From Leptospiraceae bacterium (GTDB lineage: Bacteria > Spirochaetota > Leptospiria > Leptospirales > Leptospiraceae): a stretch of DNA of 64,000 nt. A model generated the notes under the pieces. That model worked only from the letters and a program-made list of their open reading frames with translations, was not told the origin of the DNA and searched no databases. Numbering within the stretch: the first letter of the stretch is position 1; each line of letters begins with the position of its first letter. The stretch lies in assembly GCA_024233835.1 (NCBI GenBank), contig JACKPC010000002.1:829001-893000 (forward strand), in the 5' to 3' direction. This document shows positions 1-8,662 of the stretch, piece by piece. A program made the translations under genes and the position numbers.

Positions 1-977
1 AATACTTCTCCACCCGTATTCCAGAGAGGAGGACTGGCAGCAAGAGATAAAGGATTTGTTACAGTTAAGGGTAAGCGAATAGATGTTAGAATAGGTGCTC
101 CATGATCCTGATTCCAGAGTCCCATAGGAGTAAAAAACTTTCCGATTCTTAAACCCAGAGCTTCATACTTATTCCACTCCAAATAGGCTCTCTCAATAAA
201 AATTCCTCCCTGGGTTCCAAGCCTGATCCCGTTACCATCATACCCTCCACTTCCGCTGATGGGTTCACCGTTAGTCAAATTATAACCCTGGGGTGTTACC
301 GTTCCATAATTGACCTGATCTCTATTGTTAATCGGAGTCATTAGCCTGAACTCTGTGAAGAACTTCCAACTGTCCGTTACCTGAAAAGTAGTATATAAAT
401 TAATATTAGCCAATCGAAAACTGGCATTAGCCGGATACATGGGATAAAACAAACCTTCATTGATAATCGATGCATCCGAGAACTGCTTATATAAAAGATC
501 ATCACTACCTTTAACCGGTATAGCCTTCAAGGCTTGAAAATCCACAAAACCACCGATAGTAAATTTTGGTTTAAATTCTTCTCCGGTTATAGTAGATAGA
601 GCAGAACCGGAAATATCCTCCTCTGAAGAATACTTTTCTAAAAGTGCATCCGGATCTTTATCTTCTTTTTTAGTTTCTGGTTTCTCAGATGATTTTTGTT
701 CCTTCTTTTCTGAAGACTCAGACTTCAGAGAAGGCTTATCTTTCTCTTCTTCTTTTTTAATTGGAGGTTTTTCATCTTCAAAAAATGTTTCAGGTTCATT
801 AGAGGCTTTTTTTTTCTCTTCCGACTTTTTGGTTTCTTTTTCAGGATTTGTATCAGCTTTTTTAGAAGTTACAATTTCATTCTTTTTTTCTTCTACTGCT
901 TCATCCTGAGAGTAAATTCGAGTCAAAGGGCTCGATAAAAAACAAAATACAAGGATAAAAAATATTGGATTCTTCAT
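1..977 (-). CDS. Outer-membrane beta-barrel (porin-like) protein, 3' part outside window
   Basis: Reading leftward from an ATG at 977, about 325 codons stay open to the window edge, so the C-terminus is missing. Residues 1-24 form a signal peptide (hydrophobic core, then IYSQ). Residues 25-115 are a highly charged Lys/Glu/Ser-rich linker. From about 138 the protein becomes a series of short amphipathic strands with aromatic ends (FTIGGFVDFQ, KFFTEFRL, YLEWNKYEALGLRIGKF, then TPMGLWNQ), typical of a phosphate-selective-porin-like barrel. I infer an outer-membrane location. The low-complexity linker after the signal peptide recalls leptospiral porin-like proteins. The substrate cannot be judged. 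Confidence 0.7.
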   Translation of the reverse strand, partial: MKNPIFFILVFCFLSSPLTRIYSQDEAVEEKKNEIVTSKKADTNPEKETKKSEEKKKASNEPETFFEDEKPPIKKEEEKDKPSLKSESSEKKEQKSSEKPETKKEDKDPDALLEKYSSEEDISGSALSTITGEEFKPKFTIGGFVDFQALKAIPVKGSDDLLYKQFSDASIINEGLFYPMYPANASFRLANINLYTTFQVTDSWKFFTEFRLMTPINNRDQVNYGTVTPQGYNLTNGEPISGSGGYDGNGIRLGTQGGIFIERAYLEWNKYEALGLRIGKFFTPMGLWNQDHGAPILTSIRLPLTVTNPLSLAASPPLWNTGGEV

Positions 978-1080
978 AAGTTCAAGACTATTCCTATTTT
1001 TGGGAAAGTAAATAATTTTTTTATTCAAAGTATAAAATACTAAGGTTTCTATCGTTGTAGGACTTCCAAGATTTCCTTCT

Positions 1081-3219
1081 CTACTCTTTCTGCAAATATC
1101 TTCCTCTTCCCTGCTCTTCTTTTGGGGAATGCTTTTTAAGTTCCTTCTTTTCGAGACAGATTTGTAGAAAAGCTTTTGAGATAGAATCTTCCGGATTTTG
1201 TTGGATTATTTTTTCAAAAAGGTGAATCGCTTCAGAAAAGTTTTCTTCTTTATAGAGCTGAAGAGCCTTATCAAAATTGTTTTTAGTTTGTAAGAATAAT
1301 GTAAATATATCCTCTTCATAGCAATCTAATATTTCGGCTATCTTAACCGGCTTTTCCTTGCCTTTTACTTTTACCTCATCCAAAAAACGATAATGAAAGT
1401 TTTGAGGTTCTTTTAGTTTTTGTATCACCGCTTCACTTACAAGAATTTTAGTTCCATAAATTTTTGTAAGTCCTTCGAGTCGGGATGCAAGATTCACCGC
1501 ATCAGAAATGACCGTCCCTTCCATTCTTTGGTTCTCACCAATAGTCCCTAACATGAGAGCACCAATGTGAATTCCAATTCCAACTTTGACTTCTGCATAT
1601 CCCGAATTACTTCTATGCTGATTGTAGTGAACCAGTTCTTTTTGAATTTCAATAGCAGATTGAATTGCGTCATCTACGGAACGAGGAAATAGGGCCATAA
1701 TTGCATCACCTATATACTTATCAATAAATCCGTGTTGATTTCGAATAATAGGACCCACTCGCTTTAAATAAGAGTTCAGGAAATTAAAGTTCTCTTCTGG
1801 AGTCATATTTTCTGATAAATTGGTGAATTGGCGGATATCCGAAAATAGAATACTCATATCTTTTAGAACTTGATCTCCGAGACTGACGTGGAGAATACTT
1901 TCTTTTCCGAGTAAATTTAAAAATTCGAGGGGCACAAAGCGGCTATAGGCTTGCAGGTAGGCTTCTTTAATACGAGCCGTTTCTTCCATTGCTTCCAGGC
2001 TTTTTTGTTGAGCAATTTCTTTTTCCTTTTTTAATAAATTAATTCTATCAGCTATTGCGAAGGAAAAAAGAACTACTTCTAAGACAGAACCAATTTGCAT
2101 CCCATTTGTGCTTAAAAAAGATTCAGGGAAAATATTAAATATCCTTAAAACAAAAATTAAGATTCCTATTAAAAAAAATGACCAGGCAAGTAAATAAAAT
2201 CGAGCAGGAGTATAACCTTTTTTAAATATAATAATTCCACTTACTATTAAAGTAATAGAAACAAATAAAACATTTGCCAGGGCTAATTTCAAAGCGAGTG
2301 AGTATTTTAAAAAACTTAATCCGGATATAAAGATAATAGCGTAAATACTTAAGAGAATTAGAATTAACTTATTTGCTATAATAGAGTTGTTCTTTGTATC
2401 TAAAAATTCTTTAGAGAAGATCAAAACTGCGGATTGGGCTAAAATGATAAATATAAAAATTGAATACGAGTTAAAATTTATAGAAGCAGGCCAGAGATAT
2501 TGAAAGGCAAATCCATTCATTGATAATTGTAGAAGCCCGAAACCGGTGACATAAAAAATATAATAAAGGTAAACCGTATTTCTAAGGGAAAGAAATAAGA
2601 AGAAATTATACAAACACATAACTATAAAGATTCCGTAATACCCTCCATAGAGAAAAAGCTCTTTATAGTTTGTTTCAGCCAGATGCATGGGAGAATGGAT
2701 TTGAATCGGTATGATGAGTGAACCATCTGTATTTACTCTAATGAATAGAGGACTCTCTTTCTGGTATTTAAGGGGAATCTTAAATAAAAAGTTTCTGTGT
2801 TGAATTTCTCTACGATGAAAGGGCAGATGATCGCCTGCCTGTTTTTTTTGATAGGAGTTGTTGTTGTCCGGGTAATAAAACTCAATACTATCAAGTGGAG
2901 GAAAACTAACTTCAAAAATCCAGAAAGGAATATCTTCTATATTATTTAATACATTTAATTTAAACCAGAGTGCAGAACTTACAATTCCAAAATTTGTATT
3001 ATTTTTTCCGCAGGGTTTAAATTGACTTTGTGTATAGGCTCTAAGAATCTCTTCTATCTTCATCCCTTGAGTTTTGTCTTCAAAACAATCAAGATAGAGG
3101 TTTCCCTTGTATAGCTCCAGACCCGGCTGAAGTATGAGTGTTTTTGAGAAAATAGTACCGGTGAAAAAAAGGAAAAAAGCACAGAGAAACATGAAACTTA
3201 AGCTCAAAATACGATTCAT
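1081..3219 (-). CDS. 7TM-DISM membrane adenylate/guanylate cyclase with TPR-like tail
   Basis: About 712 aa from the ATG at 3219. The frame is open a further 12 codons upstream, but the 3219 start places a signal peptide (MNRILSLSFMFLCAF) at the N-terminus. Order: extracytoplasmic 7TMR-DISMED2-like sensor (to about 180), seven hydrophobic helices (about 190-390), short coiled coil, then a class III nucleotidyl cyclase catalytic domain (about 455-640). Both metal-binding aspartates are visible, in LFSDIRQF and KYIGDAIMALF. A single TPR-like helix pair follows (NFSEAIHLFEKI). The protein would sense a periplasmic ligand and make cAMP or cGMP in the cytoplasm. It stands alone, 103 bp from the barrel gene. 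Confidence 0.88.
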   Translation of the reverse strand: MNRILSLSFMFLCAFFLFFTGTIFSKTLILQPGLELYKGNLYLDCFEDKTQGMKIEEILRAYTQSQFKPCGKNNTNFGIVSSALWFKLNVLNNIEDIPFWIFEVSFPPLDSIEFYYPDNNNSYQKKQAGDHLPFHRREIQHRNFLFKIPLKYQKESPLFIRVNTDGSLIIPIQIHSPMHLAETNYKELFLYGGYYGIFIVMCLYNFFLFLSLRNTVYLYYIFYVTGFGLLQLSMNGFAFQYLWPASINFNSYSIFIFIILAQSAVLIFSKEFLDTKNNSIIANKLILILLSIYAIIFISGLSFLKYSLALKLALANVLFVSITLIVSGIIIFKKGYTPARFYLLAWSFFLIGILIFVLRIFNIFPESFLSTNGMQIGSVLEVVLFSFAIADRINLLKKEKEIAQQKSLEAMEETARIKEAYLQAYSRFVPLEFLNLLGKESILHVSLGDQVLKDMSILFSDIRQFTNLSENMTPEENFNFLNSYLKRVGPIIRNQHGFIDKYIGDAIMALFPRSVDDAIQSAIEIQKELVHYNQHRSNSGYAEVKVGIGIHIGALMLGTIGENQRMEGTVISDAVNLASRLEGLTKIYGTKILVSEAVIQKLKEPQNFHYRFLDEVKVKGKEKPVKIAEILDCYEEDIFTLFLQTKNNFDKALQLYKEENFSEAIHLFEKIIQQNPEDSISKAFLQICLEKKELKKHSPKEEQGRGRYLQKE

Positions 3220-3298
3220 GGCCGAATAAATTATCGGACTTGGATAGAAAAGCAAGCTTTTTCTGTCTTATCAAGAGTAATATTTTATAAAATTTCTG

Positions 3299-4882
3299 TT
3301 ATTCTTTTAGTTTATAGGTCTCGTAGGAATAAGTTCCTTTTTCATTCTTTTTCAGATTTGTAAAATTTTCCTTTAAGAAAGCCTGCATCTTTCTTACTTC
3401 TGGGCTATTCCCACCAATTTTTCGAACATACTCTTTTTCCAGTTCATTCATAGTATCTAATTTACTTTCAGATGCTTTGATTGAGTCGAGAAATGTATCA
3501 GAGAATTTATAAAAAGCTAAGTTCCTGGATGGATATTCCTTTTGAAGTTTAGGAAGAATTTCTTCAAAACTTTTTTGATCCTTAATACAGAGTGTAGGTT
3601 GGGAAAAGAAATGTATTCCCACTGAATCACAGAGTGGCTGGGCTGAGAGAATCCAGATATCTGCTTTACTATCTAAAAAAAGCTCCTGAGTCGAATTCAG
3701 TTGCTTTGTAATACGTTTATGTAGATGTATGTGTTCATACAGAGCCAGTAGTGAAAATAGTATACAGGCGAAAGCCAGACTTTTCCAGATATGATAAATT
3801 TTTCTCTCCTTGTCAAGGAGACTTTCAACAAAGTTTTTACTCAGAAGTAAAAGAGGAAAAATGGCAAGAGTCAGATAACGAGCTCCTGTATTTCCTCCAT
3901 CATTAGGAGCTACGAAGGAAGCTAACAACATGAAAATTAAAGAACCGAGAAAAAATATTTTTTCACTTTTATTCAGTTCTTTGAAGTGTCCGGGTATCGC
4001 GTAGTATAATTGCACTAATAGAAATAGTGGAGTAAATACATAAAATCCGGGTTTGGAGAACTTCCCTAAAAAAAGAATTTCAAAGATTCTCATGAATGTC
4101 CCACCACCTCGTTGTTCAGGATCCGAGTAATTGAAGAAAAAACGTGGTCCTAAAAAATGACCGTAGTGGATGTGGTTAAACAGGAGAAAAACAATTACAG
4201 GAAGCAGAAATCCTATACCAGGAAATAGAGATTTTCTTATTCCCTGTTGCTTATAAATGAGTAAAACAGCAAGCCCGATAGAAGGAAAAAATAGAATCGG
4301 TTCGAGTCGAAAAAAAACAGAAAAGCCGATGAGAAAGCCGGCTATAAATTCGAGCACTTTATTTTCTTTGGATAAAAACCAGAGTGTTAAACCTGTAGCA
4401 TTCAAAAGAACAAAAAGAGAATTTTCTGAAACATCGAGAGCGGGGATTAATGTAAAAGTACAGAACAGGACAAATGTAATATGCCAGGGACTAAAATTCC
4501 AGTATCTAAATAAAAGAAATAGATAGGGAATAACCAACATATAGGAAAGCAGAGGAAAATAAGGGAGTATAGATTTATACGCAAAAGGGCTTAAAAAAAT
4601 AGAGTAAGCCAGAGGGAATACACCGATTACTTTCCCTTTTACTTCCCCGATAAAGGGTTGCTGCATAATAAAATGCTTATATGTTGGATCGATATTTTTT
4701 GCTTCATAAAATAAGGATTCATCGGAGTATCCGGAAATTTTAAGAGAATAGGCCTGAATGGTTTTCAGAAGGGTATCTGCGATAAAAAGCCTGCGAAAAT
4801 CTAACTTTAGGGGAATATAAACAAATAGGAGCAGGCAGAGTAAAATAGGAATAATAAACTTGGTTTTATTTACTTGATTCAT
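3299..4882 (-). CDS. Polytopic membrane protein, GT-C type glycosyltransferase-like
   Basis: 527 aa, ATG start. There are about ten hydrophobic segments and a long loop after the first helix, where the acidic stretch YSDESLFYEAKNIDP would sit on the non-cytoplasmic side. The C-terminal third (from about 390) is soluble. This layout fits GT-C fold enzymes (PMT/ArnT class) that move sugars from polyprenyl-phosphate donors to envelope acceptors. It also resembles a leptospiral family of putative membrane glycosyltransferases that I know of. No invariant catalytic motif can be proved by eye, so the function is an inference. It is co-directional with the cyclase (79 bp to the cyclase start at 3219), but a shared transcript is not shown. 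Confidence 0.6.
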   Translation of the reverse strand: MNQVNKTKFIIPILLCLLLFVYIPLKLDFRRLFIADTLLKTIQAYSLKISGYSDESLFYEAKNIDPTYKHFIMQQPFIGEVKGKVIGVFPLAYSIFLSPFAYKSILPYFPLLSYMLVIPYLFLLFRYWNFSPWHITFVLFCTFTLIPALDVSENSLFVLLNATGLTLWFLSKENKVLEFIAGFLIGFSVFFRLEPILFFPSIGLAVLLIYKQQGIRKSLFPGIGFLLPVIVFLLFNHIHYGHFLGPRFFFNYSDPEQRGGGTFMRIFEILFLGKFSKPGFYVFTPLFLLVQLYYAIPGHFKELNKSEKIFFLGSLIFMLLASFVAPNDGGNTGARYLTLAIFPLLLLSKNFVESLLDKERKIYHIWKSLAFACILFSLLALYEHIHLHKRITKQLNSTQELFLDSKADIWILSAQPLCDSVGIHFFSQPTLCIKDQKSFEEILPKLQKEYPSRNLAFYKFSDTFLDSIKASESKLDTMNELEKEYVRKIGGNSPEVRKMQAFLKENFTNLKKNEKGTYSYETYKLKE

Positions 4883-5617
4883 TCTAAAACACCGGATCTT
4901 CTTCTCCAGCTTTTTTTATCCTAAAAGAATTACAATTTTTTTTAAAAGGTAGTAAAACTTTTTACGAAATTAATCGTCAAATTCGGTATCCACCCGGAAA
5001 TAAGTATTTATTGTTCATGATCACGGAGGATTTAATGAACTTGCTAATACAATTCTTCAGTTGCTTTAGAGACGCAGTTCCCATCGTATATGAGCGTCAT
5101 AGTATGGACTAAGACATAATTTTTGTCCTATTATTTTCCTAAAATATTCCCTGTATAGCTTCAATCGGTATAAGTTTTATACCTGAAAAAGAGGAGGAAA
5201 GAAAATTCCTTATTGTAATGAGAATTACGCAGCTACATTATGACTATTTCGAATAAGGTTAGCTTTTAACCGGGATAAAAGTTTTCCTTAAAATGGCTGT
5301 ATTCTCAAAATGTCTGAAAAGATATAACAAAAGCAAGATAGATTTGTTTATTCATCGAAGAATGGACTTTATAAGGAGTAAAGATAGAGTTAGTAGAGTT
5401 ATTGAAAGTATAGGTTCGATATAAGAATTTTTATCCGGGTTATGCAGTCAGGCCTTTTCTATAGGTTGCAGGGCAAATAGAATAGGCTTGTATTCAAGCC
5501 CAATCTTTGCTCACCATTTTGAGTCCTCTTTCTTCTTATTTTTTCGTTGAGAACCCACCTTATTTTAAGCTTTTAAAAATCCGGTTTCATCTGAAGCTTG
5601 GAAATGAATTTCTGAGT
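4883..5617. other. 735-bp gap with two doubtful mini-ORFs
   Basis: No convincing gene. On the plus strand, an ATG at 5035 preceded by a clear GGAGGA (5025-5030) opens a 25-codon frame ending at 5112. A second frame of 43 codons (5293-5424, very basic) has no ribosome site. Neither resembles a known peptide. The composition matches the flanks. The segment may be the decayed edge of the accessory region that follows. Confidence 0.4.
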
Positions 5618-6184
5618 TTATGAAAAAGCTTTCGCAAGTTTTACTATATGAGAGAAGTCCTTATCATCAAAAACGGAATCTTTAAAAGCATTCAACAAAT
5701 CAATAATATTCTTTTCAGTTCCTGTTTCATTTCGCACTTGAAAATCTCCGATTAAAATTTCAACCAAGTAATCTCTTAGTATCTTTTTTGCTATGGAAAA
5801 AAAGTATTCAGCCTTATCTTCGTTTTCTAAAACGCTATGATAGAAATATCCTAGCTCAATATAAGGTTGAAGATACTTCCCGTCGATTTCTATGGCTTTC
5901 AGAAGTAGCCTTTCCACATCTTCTAAAGTATATTTTGTATTTTCAGATAATTGAATACAGGTAGCTTTTACCGTGCAATGATACGGACTCATGTTTGTTT
6001 CATTATCTAAAAGTCTTATTACTTCATCATAATTTTTTGAATCGATGTTCTTTTTAATTTCAGAATCTAAATTCTTCATCAACTTATTTTTCCTGTGATC
6101 TTCTATTTTTGTAACTTTCATATAATTCTCATGCAATAGGGATTTAAAATTCTTTATTCCGAGATTCATGCTATTCAAAAGCAT
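5618..6184 (-). CDS. TPR-like protein of unknown function
   Basis: 188 aa from the first ATG. Later in-frame ATGs (for example MKVTKIEDHRKNK at residue 22) are possible starts. Residues about 45-150 form helix pairs reminiscent of tetratricopeptide repeats (NYDEVIRLLDNET; YLQPYIELGYFYHSVLENEDKAEYFFSIAKK). There is no signal peptide or membrane segment, so it should be cytoplasmic. It begins 12 bases after the small antitoxin-like gene 6196-6318, so the two are probably co-transcribed. TPR proteins next to toxin-antitoxin-like genes often have protein-binding roles. No specific function can be given. Confidence 0.6.
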   Translation of the reverse strand: MLLNSMNLGIKNFKSLLHENYMKVTKIEDHRKNKLMKNLDSEIKKNIDSKNYDEVIRLLDNETNMSPYHCTVKATCIQLSENTKYTLEDVERLLLKAIEIDGKYLQPYIELGYFYHSVLENEDKAEYFFSIAKKILRDYLVEILIGDFQVRNETGTEKNIIDLLNAFKDSVFDDKDFSHIVKLAKAFS

Positions 6185-6195
6185 AAGGAATATAT

Positions 6196-6318
6196 CTATT
6201 TCTTTAGTTTACTATACTCATCTTGAAAACGGAACCATTGCTGATAGGGAATTAATACAGCAGTGGTTTCGTTAGAACTGGATTTTACATATTGGATTTC
6301 AAACTCTTCTATATTCAT
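6196..6318 (-). CDS. Tiny antitoxin-like protein (40 aa)
   Basis: ATG at 6316-6318 with AAAGGA about seven bases upstream, stop TAG at 6196-6198. The 40-residue product starts MNIEEFEIQYVKSSSN, continues ETTAVLIPYQQWFRFQDEY and ends SKLKK. The pattern 'hydrophobic strand - AVLIP - xxW - amphipathic helix' is what I associate with short orphan antitoxins of RelB/Phd-like systems, usually followed by a RelE-type toxin. Here the next gene (5618-6184) is TPR-like and not an obvious RelE. The antitoxin call is an inference from the pattern. The reading frame and ribosome site are seen directly. Confidence 0.6.
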   Translation of the reverse strand: MNIEEFEIQYVKSSSNETTAVLIPYQQWFRFQDEYSKLKK

Positions 6319-6438
6319 AATAGTATCCTTTTACATTATTTTTCCATGGCTCAAGTAAAAAGTCAAATCATTTTACTTCCGAGCTCACGTTATTGCCATT
6401 AATTCAATTTAAGAATCAAGAATAAATCAGTATCTTCC

Positions 6439-6479
6439 CATTGTGAGAATAGGATGCTTCGGCTTGTATTGAGTTTATC
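6439..6479. repeat. 41-bp direct repeat, copy A
   Basis: This copy matches 7436-7476 with three mismatches in the same orientation (shared core GTGAGAATAGGATGCTTC). The two copies bracket the three-gene cassette 6531-7348. Confidence 0.85.
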
Positions 6480-6530
6480 GAAATATAAGGCTTTATTCTA
6501 CTCAGCAGTAAAAGTGTTTACAAAAATAAA

Positions 6531-6917
6531 TTATAAATACTCCATATAAATATTCTCTTTTTTAGACAAATAAGATATAGCTTCATAACTTTTTTTTATT
6601 TTATAAACTATGTTTTCCATACTATTTTGATTGGAGCTTGCTTTCAGTAAATTTGTTTTGCTCTTTTCTTCCAATTTTAGAATTAAAGGATATGTATTTT
6701 CAAGAATGGTAGTTTGGAAAAAGGAAATATACTTTTCTCTTATACCATTTTCCAACCTGACAGCTTCTATATTTATTTCTTCGACTTCAGTTTTTATTTC
6801 AATCCCAGTAGACTTTTGTATTTTTGAAAAATCAGAAAGGGCAAGCCATTTATAAAAATCTTCCGATATTTCAAGGATTGTTTCATCTCCATTTTCTTTG
6901 TAAAATATTATTTCCAT
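6531..6917 (-). CDS. Unknown protein, third gene of small cassette
   Basis: 128 aa, no recognised family. The N-terminus reads as two beta strands (MEIIFYKENGDETILEIS), followed by a mostly helical, charged C-terminal half. There is no signal peptide or membrane segment. It begins two bases after the stop of the gene at 6919-7119, so translation is probably coupled in a three-gene unit (7348 to 6531). Position and size would fit an immunity or antitoxin partner of the nuclease-like pair upstream, but nothing in the sequence proves this. Confidence 0.55.
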   Translation of the reverse strand: MEIIFYKENGDETILEISEDFYKWLALSDFSKIQKSTGIEIKTEVEEINIEAVRLENGIREKYISFFQTTILENTYPLILKLEEKSKTNLLKASSNQNSMENIVYKIKKSYEAISYLSKKENIYMEYL

Positions 6918-6918
6918 T

Positions 6919-7119
6919 TTAAGATTCTTCCTTTATATTGCTAAATTCACTTTCTGGAATATTTTCAACCCACTCAATATTATTTTCTTCAAAAATCCTT
7001 TTAGCTGTATCTGATATCTTTCCGGTTGTTAATACAACTTTAATAGTCCCTTTTGAAGCTATAGATTTAGCCAGTCCTTTATAAATATTTCCTATTGTCT
7101 TTACTTCAATGTATGGCAT
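6919..7119 (-). CDS. Small nuclease-like protein (C-terminal half of an Mrr/PD-(D/E)XK fold?)
   Basis: 66 aa. The N-terminus carries YIEVKTIGN, an ExK signature on a strand. It is followed by a helix and VVLTTGKISDTAKRIFEENNI, which resembles the 'TTG-x-F/I-S-x-x-A' strand-helix of Mrr/RecB-like restriction endonuclease domains. The aspartate-bearing N-terminal part of such a fold is missing here, but the neighbour upstream (7121-7348) ends with NDPKGDILYYNEKD, which could supply it. The start lies one base after the neighbour's stop. The nuclease relationship is an inference from motif order. The protein is too short to act as a standard nuclease alone. Confidence 0.5.
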   Translation of the reverse strand: MPYIEVKTIGNIYKGLAKSIASKGTIKVVLTTGKISDTAKRIFEENNIEWVENIPESEFSNIKEES

Positions 7120-7120
7120 A

Positions 7121-7348
7121 TTATTTATACTTGTCTTTTAATTCCCTTGCTAACTTTTGAACTTTTTCAGTATCCTTTTCATTATAATAAAGTATATCCC
7201 CTTTTGGATCATTTCCAACTGTTCGTTCTGCTTTAATCTTTGCCTTTTTTAATTTCTCTAAAAACCATGTTACAATGTTCTTATGGTCTTTATAGTGCTT
7301 TATCATTTTATCTTCATCTGTTTCTATATTTTCGCGTTCCATTTTCAA
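7121..7348 (-). CDS. Small charged protein, first gene of cassette (possible N-terminal nuclease half)
   Basis: 75 aa, about 45% charged residues. Residues 18-40 form an amphipathic helix (HKNIVTWFLEKLKKAKIKAE), followed by the turn GNDPKGDILYYNEKD and a C-terminal helix. GD-ILYY before the next gene's ExK is the order expected of the first active-site acid and second motif of a PD-(D/E)XK fold, here in two reading frames separated by one base. It could be a genuine two-subunit arrangement or one gene broken by a frameshift. The family is not otherwise recognised. Confidence 0.5.
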   Translation of the reverse strand: MKMERENIETDEDKMIKHYKDHKNIVTWFLEKLKKAKIKAERTVGNDPKGDILYYNEKDTEKVQKLARELKDKYK

Positions 7349-7435
7349 TAATAATAATTTTTTCTATTCCAATGTCAATCTAATAATCTAACACTTTTTT
7401 ATCCGGAAATTGTATCGAACCACCGGTGTCCCTCT

Positions 7436-7476
7436 CATTGTGAGAATAGGATGCTTCAGCTTGTATTGGATTTATC
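7436..7476. repeat. 41-bp direct repeat, copy B
   Basis: Same orientation as copy A (6439-6479), three mismatches. Its left neighbour CACCGGTGTCCCT (about 7422-7434) is not conserved beside copy A, so the shared unit seems to end near 7436. Confidence 0.85.
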
Positions 7477-7563
7477 TGCATAAGAACCAAATAGTATAAT
7501 TTTTTGTGGATAAAAATTAGCTCCAATTTTTTGGACAAATTTTATTCCTTCGTCCCTTTTACT
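7456..7563 (-). pseudogene. Nucleotidyltransferase (MNT-type) N-terminal remnant
   Basis: A minus-strand frame open between two stops reads FVQKIGANFYPQKIILFGSY and then ADKSNTS before a TGA. The stretch QKIILFGSYAD is the signature start of small MNT/KNTase-type nucleotidyltransferases (usual form: helix, KIILFGSRARG). No start codon fits, and the catalytic DxD part that should follow is absent. The repeat copy B lies over its truncated end. The remnant suggests that a cassette event replaced the rest of the gene. Confidence 0.55.
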
Positions 7564-7716
7564 TTAATATTGAAAAAGTGGGATTTCCTTTTGAAAAAAA
7601 TACTGTCTGAAAGTTTCATCCTGAAAGGAACTTTCAATCCAATCCTTAATTTCCTTTTCATATATCAAAACCTTTGTAGTTCCTAATCTCTGAAAGGAGG
7701 ATGGATCTTTTCTGTA

Positions 7717-8148
7717 TTATCTCTTTTTTAAGGATTCAGTAAATAATCTTTCCTGCTCTTTATAATAATCTTCAGAGACAATATAAGGCATGATAGTTCC
7801 GGTTTTTAGGTACAAGGAACTACCAAAGACAATGTCACTATAATAGAAATAGAAGAGGGAATCATAATCCTTTTCTGCTTTTAAAAACTTTTTTGTATCG
7901 GGATTTGTTGTATAACCCACCATCATCATAAATTTGTTCTTAATATCTTCGCATAACTCTTCGTAGAGTTGAAGGTTTATACTATTTTCATCTATATCGT
8001 CTACCAGGTTCTTAAAAAAATACCTAAAAGAATCTAAACAAATTTCCTCCGGGCACTCCTGGTTTCTTAAATGAATCAGTGGAATTTTCTGTATTTTTTT
8101 AAATTTGAGTATGATATAACCGCCGACAGGTTCAATGTAAGGTTTCAT
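7717..8148 (-). CDS. Unknown cytoplasmic protein
   Basis: 143 aa, mixed alpha/beta, with no signal peptide and no membrane segment. It has many aromatic residues (YDSLFYFYYSDIVFGSSLYL). It starts two bases after the stop of the upstream gene 8150-8536, so the two form a tight pair. I do not recognise either family. Orphan pairs of this size beside toxin-antitoxin-like genes are often toxin/immunity pairs, but no catalytic motif is visible here. Confidence 0.55.
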   Translation of the reverse strand: MKPYIEPVGGYIILKFKKIQKIPLIHLRNQECPEEICLDSFRYFFKNLVDDIDENSINLQLYEELCEDIKNKFMMMVGYTTNPDTKKFLKAEKDYDSLFYFYYSDIVFGSSLYLKTGTIMPYIVSEDYYKEQERLFTESLKKR

Positions 8149-8149
8149 T

Positions 8150-8536
8150 TTATCTGAGCTTCCTTAATTTCAAAACAAACTCACAGGCCTTTTCCAATTT
8201 TGTCTCCAAACTAAACTTACTTAAAAAACCTTGATATTTTCTTAAATCTTCCAGATGAACCTTTTCTACATGAGCGACGATTACCTGCTCCATGTAAGAA
8301 AGTAGTCGTTTCTTCTTATTTCGGCTGAATTTAGATGATATAACAGTTACCTGATCCGTATTAAACAACATCATATATTCTCTTGCTGTTAGATAGGAGC
8401 ATAATATTTCAAAGTCCTTACCATTTTCACTGCTAAGTTCATTCCATCTTTGCACTAATTTCTTTCTATTGGAACTTCTGCCAAGAAAAAGCTCCATATC
8501 CAAATCTGCTAAAGGTAATAATAATTGCTCGTCCAT
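8150..8536 (-). CDS. Unknown helical protein, first gene of a pair
   Basis: 128 aa, ATG at 8536. Predicted almost wholly helical and basic, with a pair of internal methionines (REYMMLFNTDQV) and a basic cluster SRNKKKRLL around residue 90. No signal peptide. It is coupled to 7717-8148 by near-contiguous start and stop. The family is not recognised. A nucleic-acid-binding role would fit the basic patch but is only a guess. Confidence 0.5.
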   Translation of the reverse strand: MDEQLLLPLADLDMELFLGRSSNRKKLVQRWNELSSENGKDFEILCSYLTAREYMMLFNTDQVTVISSKFSRNKKKRLLSYMEQVIVAHVEKVHLEDLRKYQGFLSKFSLETKLEKACEFVLKLRKLR

Positions 8537-8662
8537 AGATTTTCTATTTACAACTAAACATCTAATAGTGTCAAATTATTTTTTATTATTCGAGTCTCTG
8601 CATCATCGTACCAACCCCAACCGCCGCCTGAGCGACTGCAAAGCAGGAGCCGAAGGCAAGGT

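Larger units (their letters stand above)
7349..7716. other. 368-bp gap with decayed coding remnants
   Basis: This stretch contains direct-repeat copy B (7436-7476) and a nucleotidyltransferase fragment (7456-7563). On the minus strand there is also a start-less open stretch of about 50 codons (about 7570-7720) reading TTKVLIYEKEIKDWIESSF, which I cannot assign. A plus-strand frame at 7504-7686 looks like the shadow of these remnants. Confidence 0.5.

Noticed and set aside
4883..5617. tRNA or riboswitch in the 735-bp gap
   Set aside because: No cloverleaf or known aptamer core could be found by eye.
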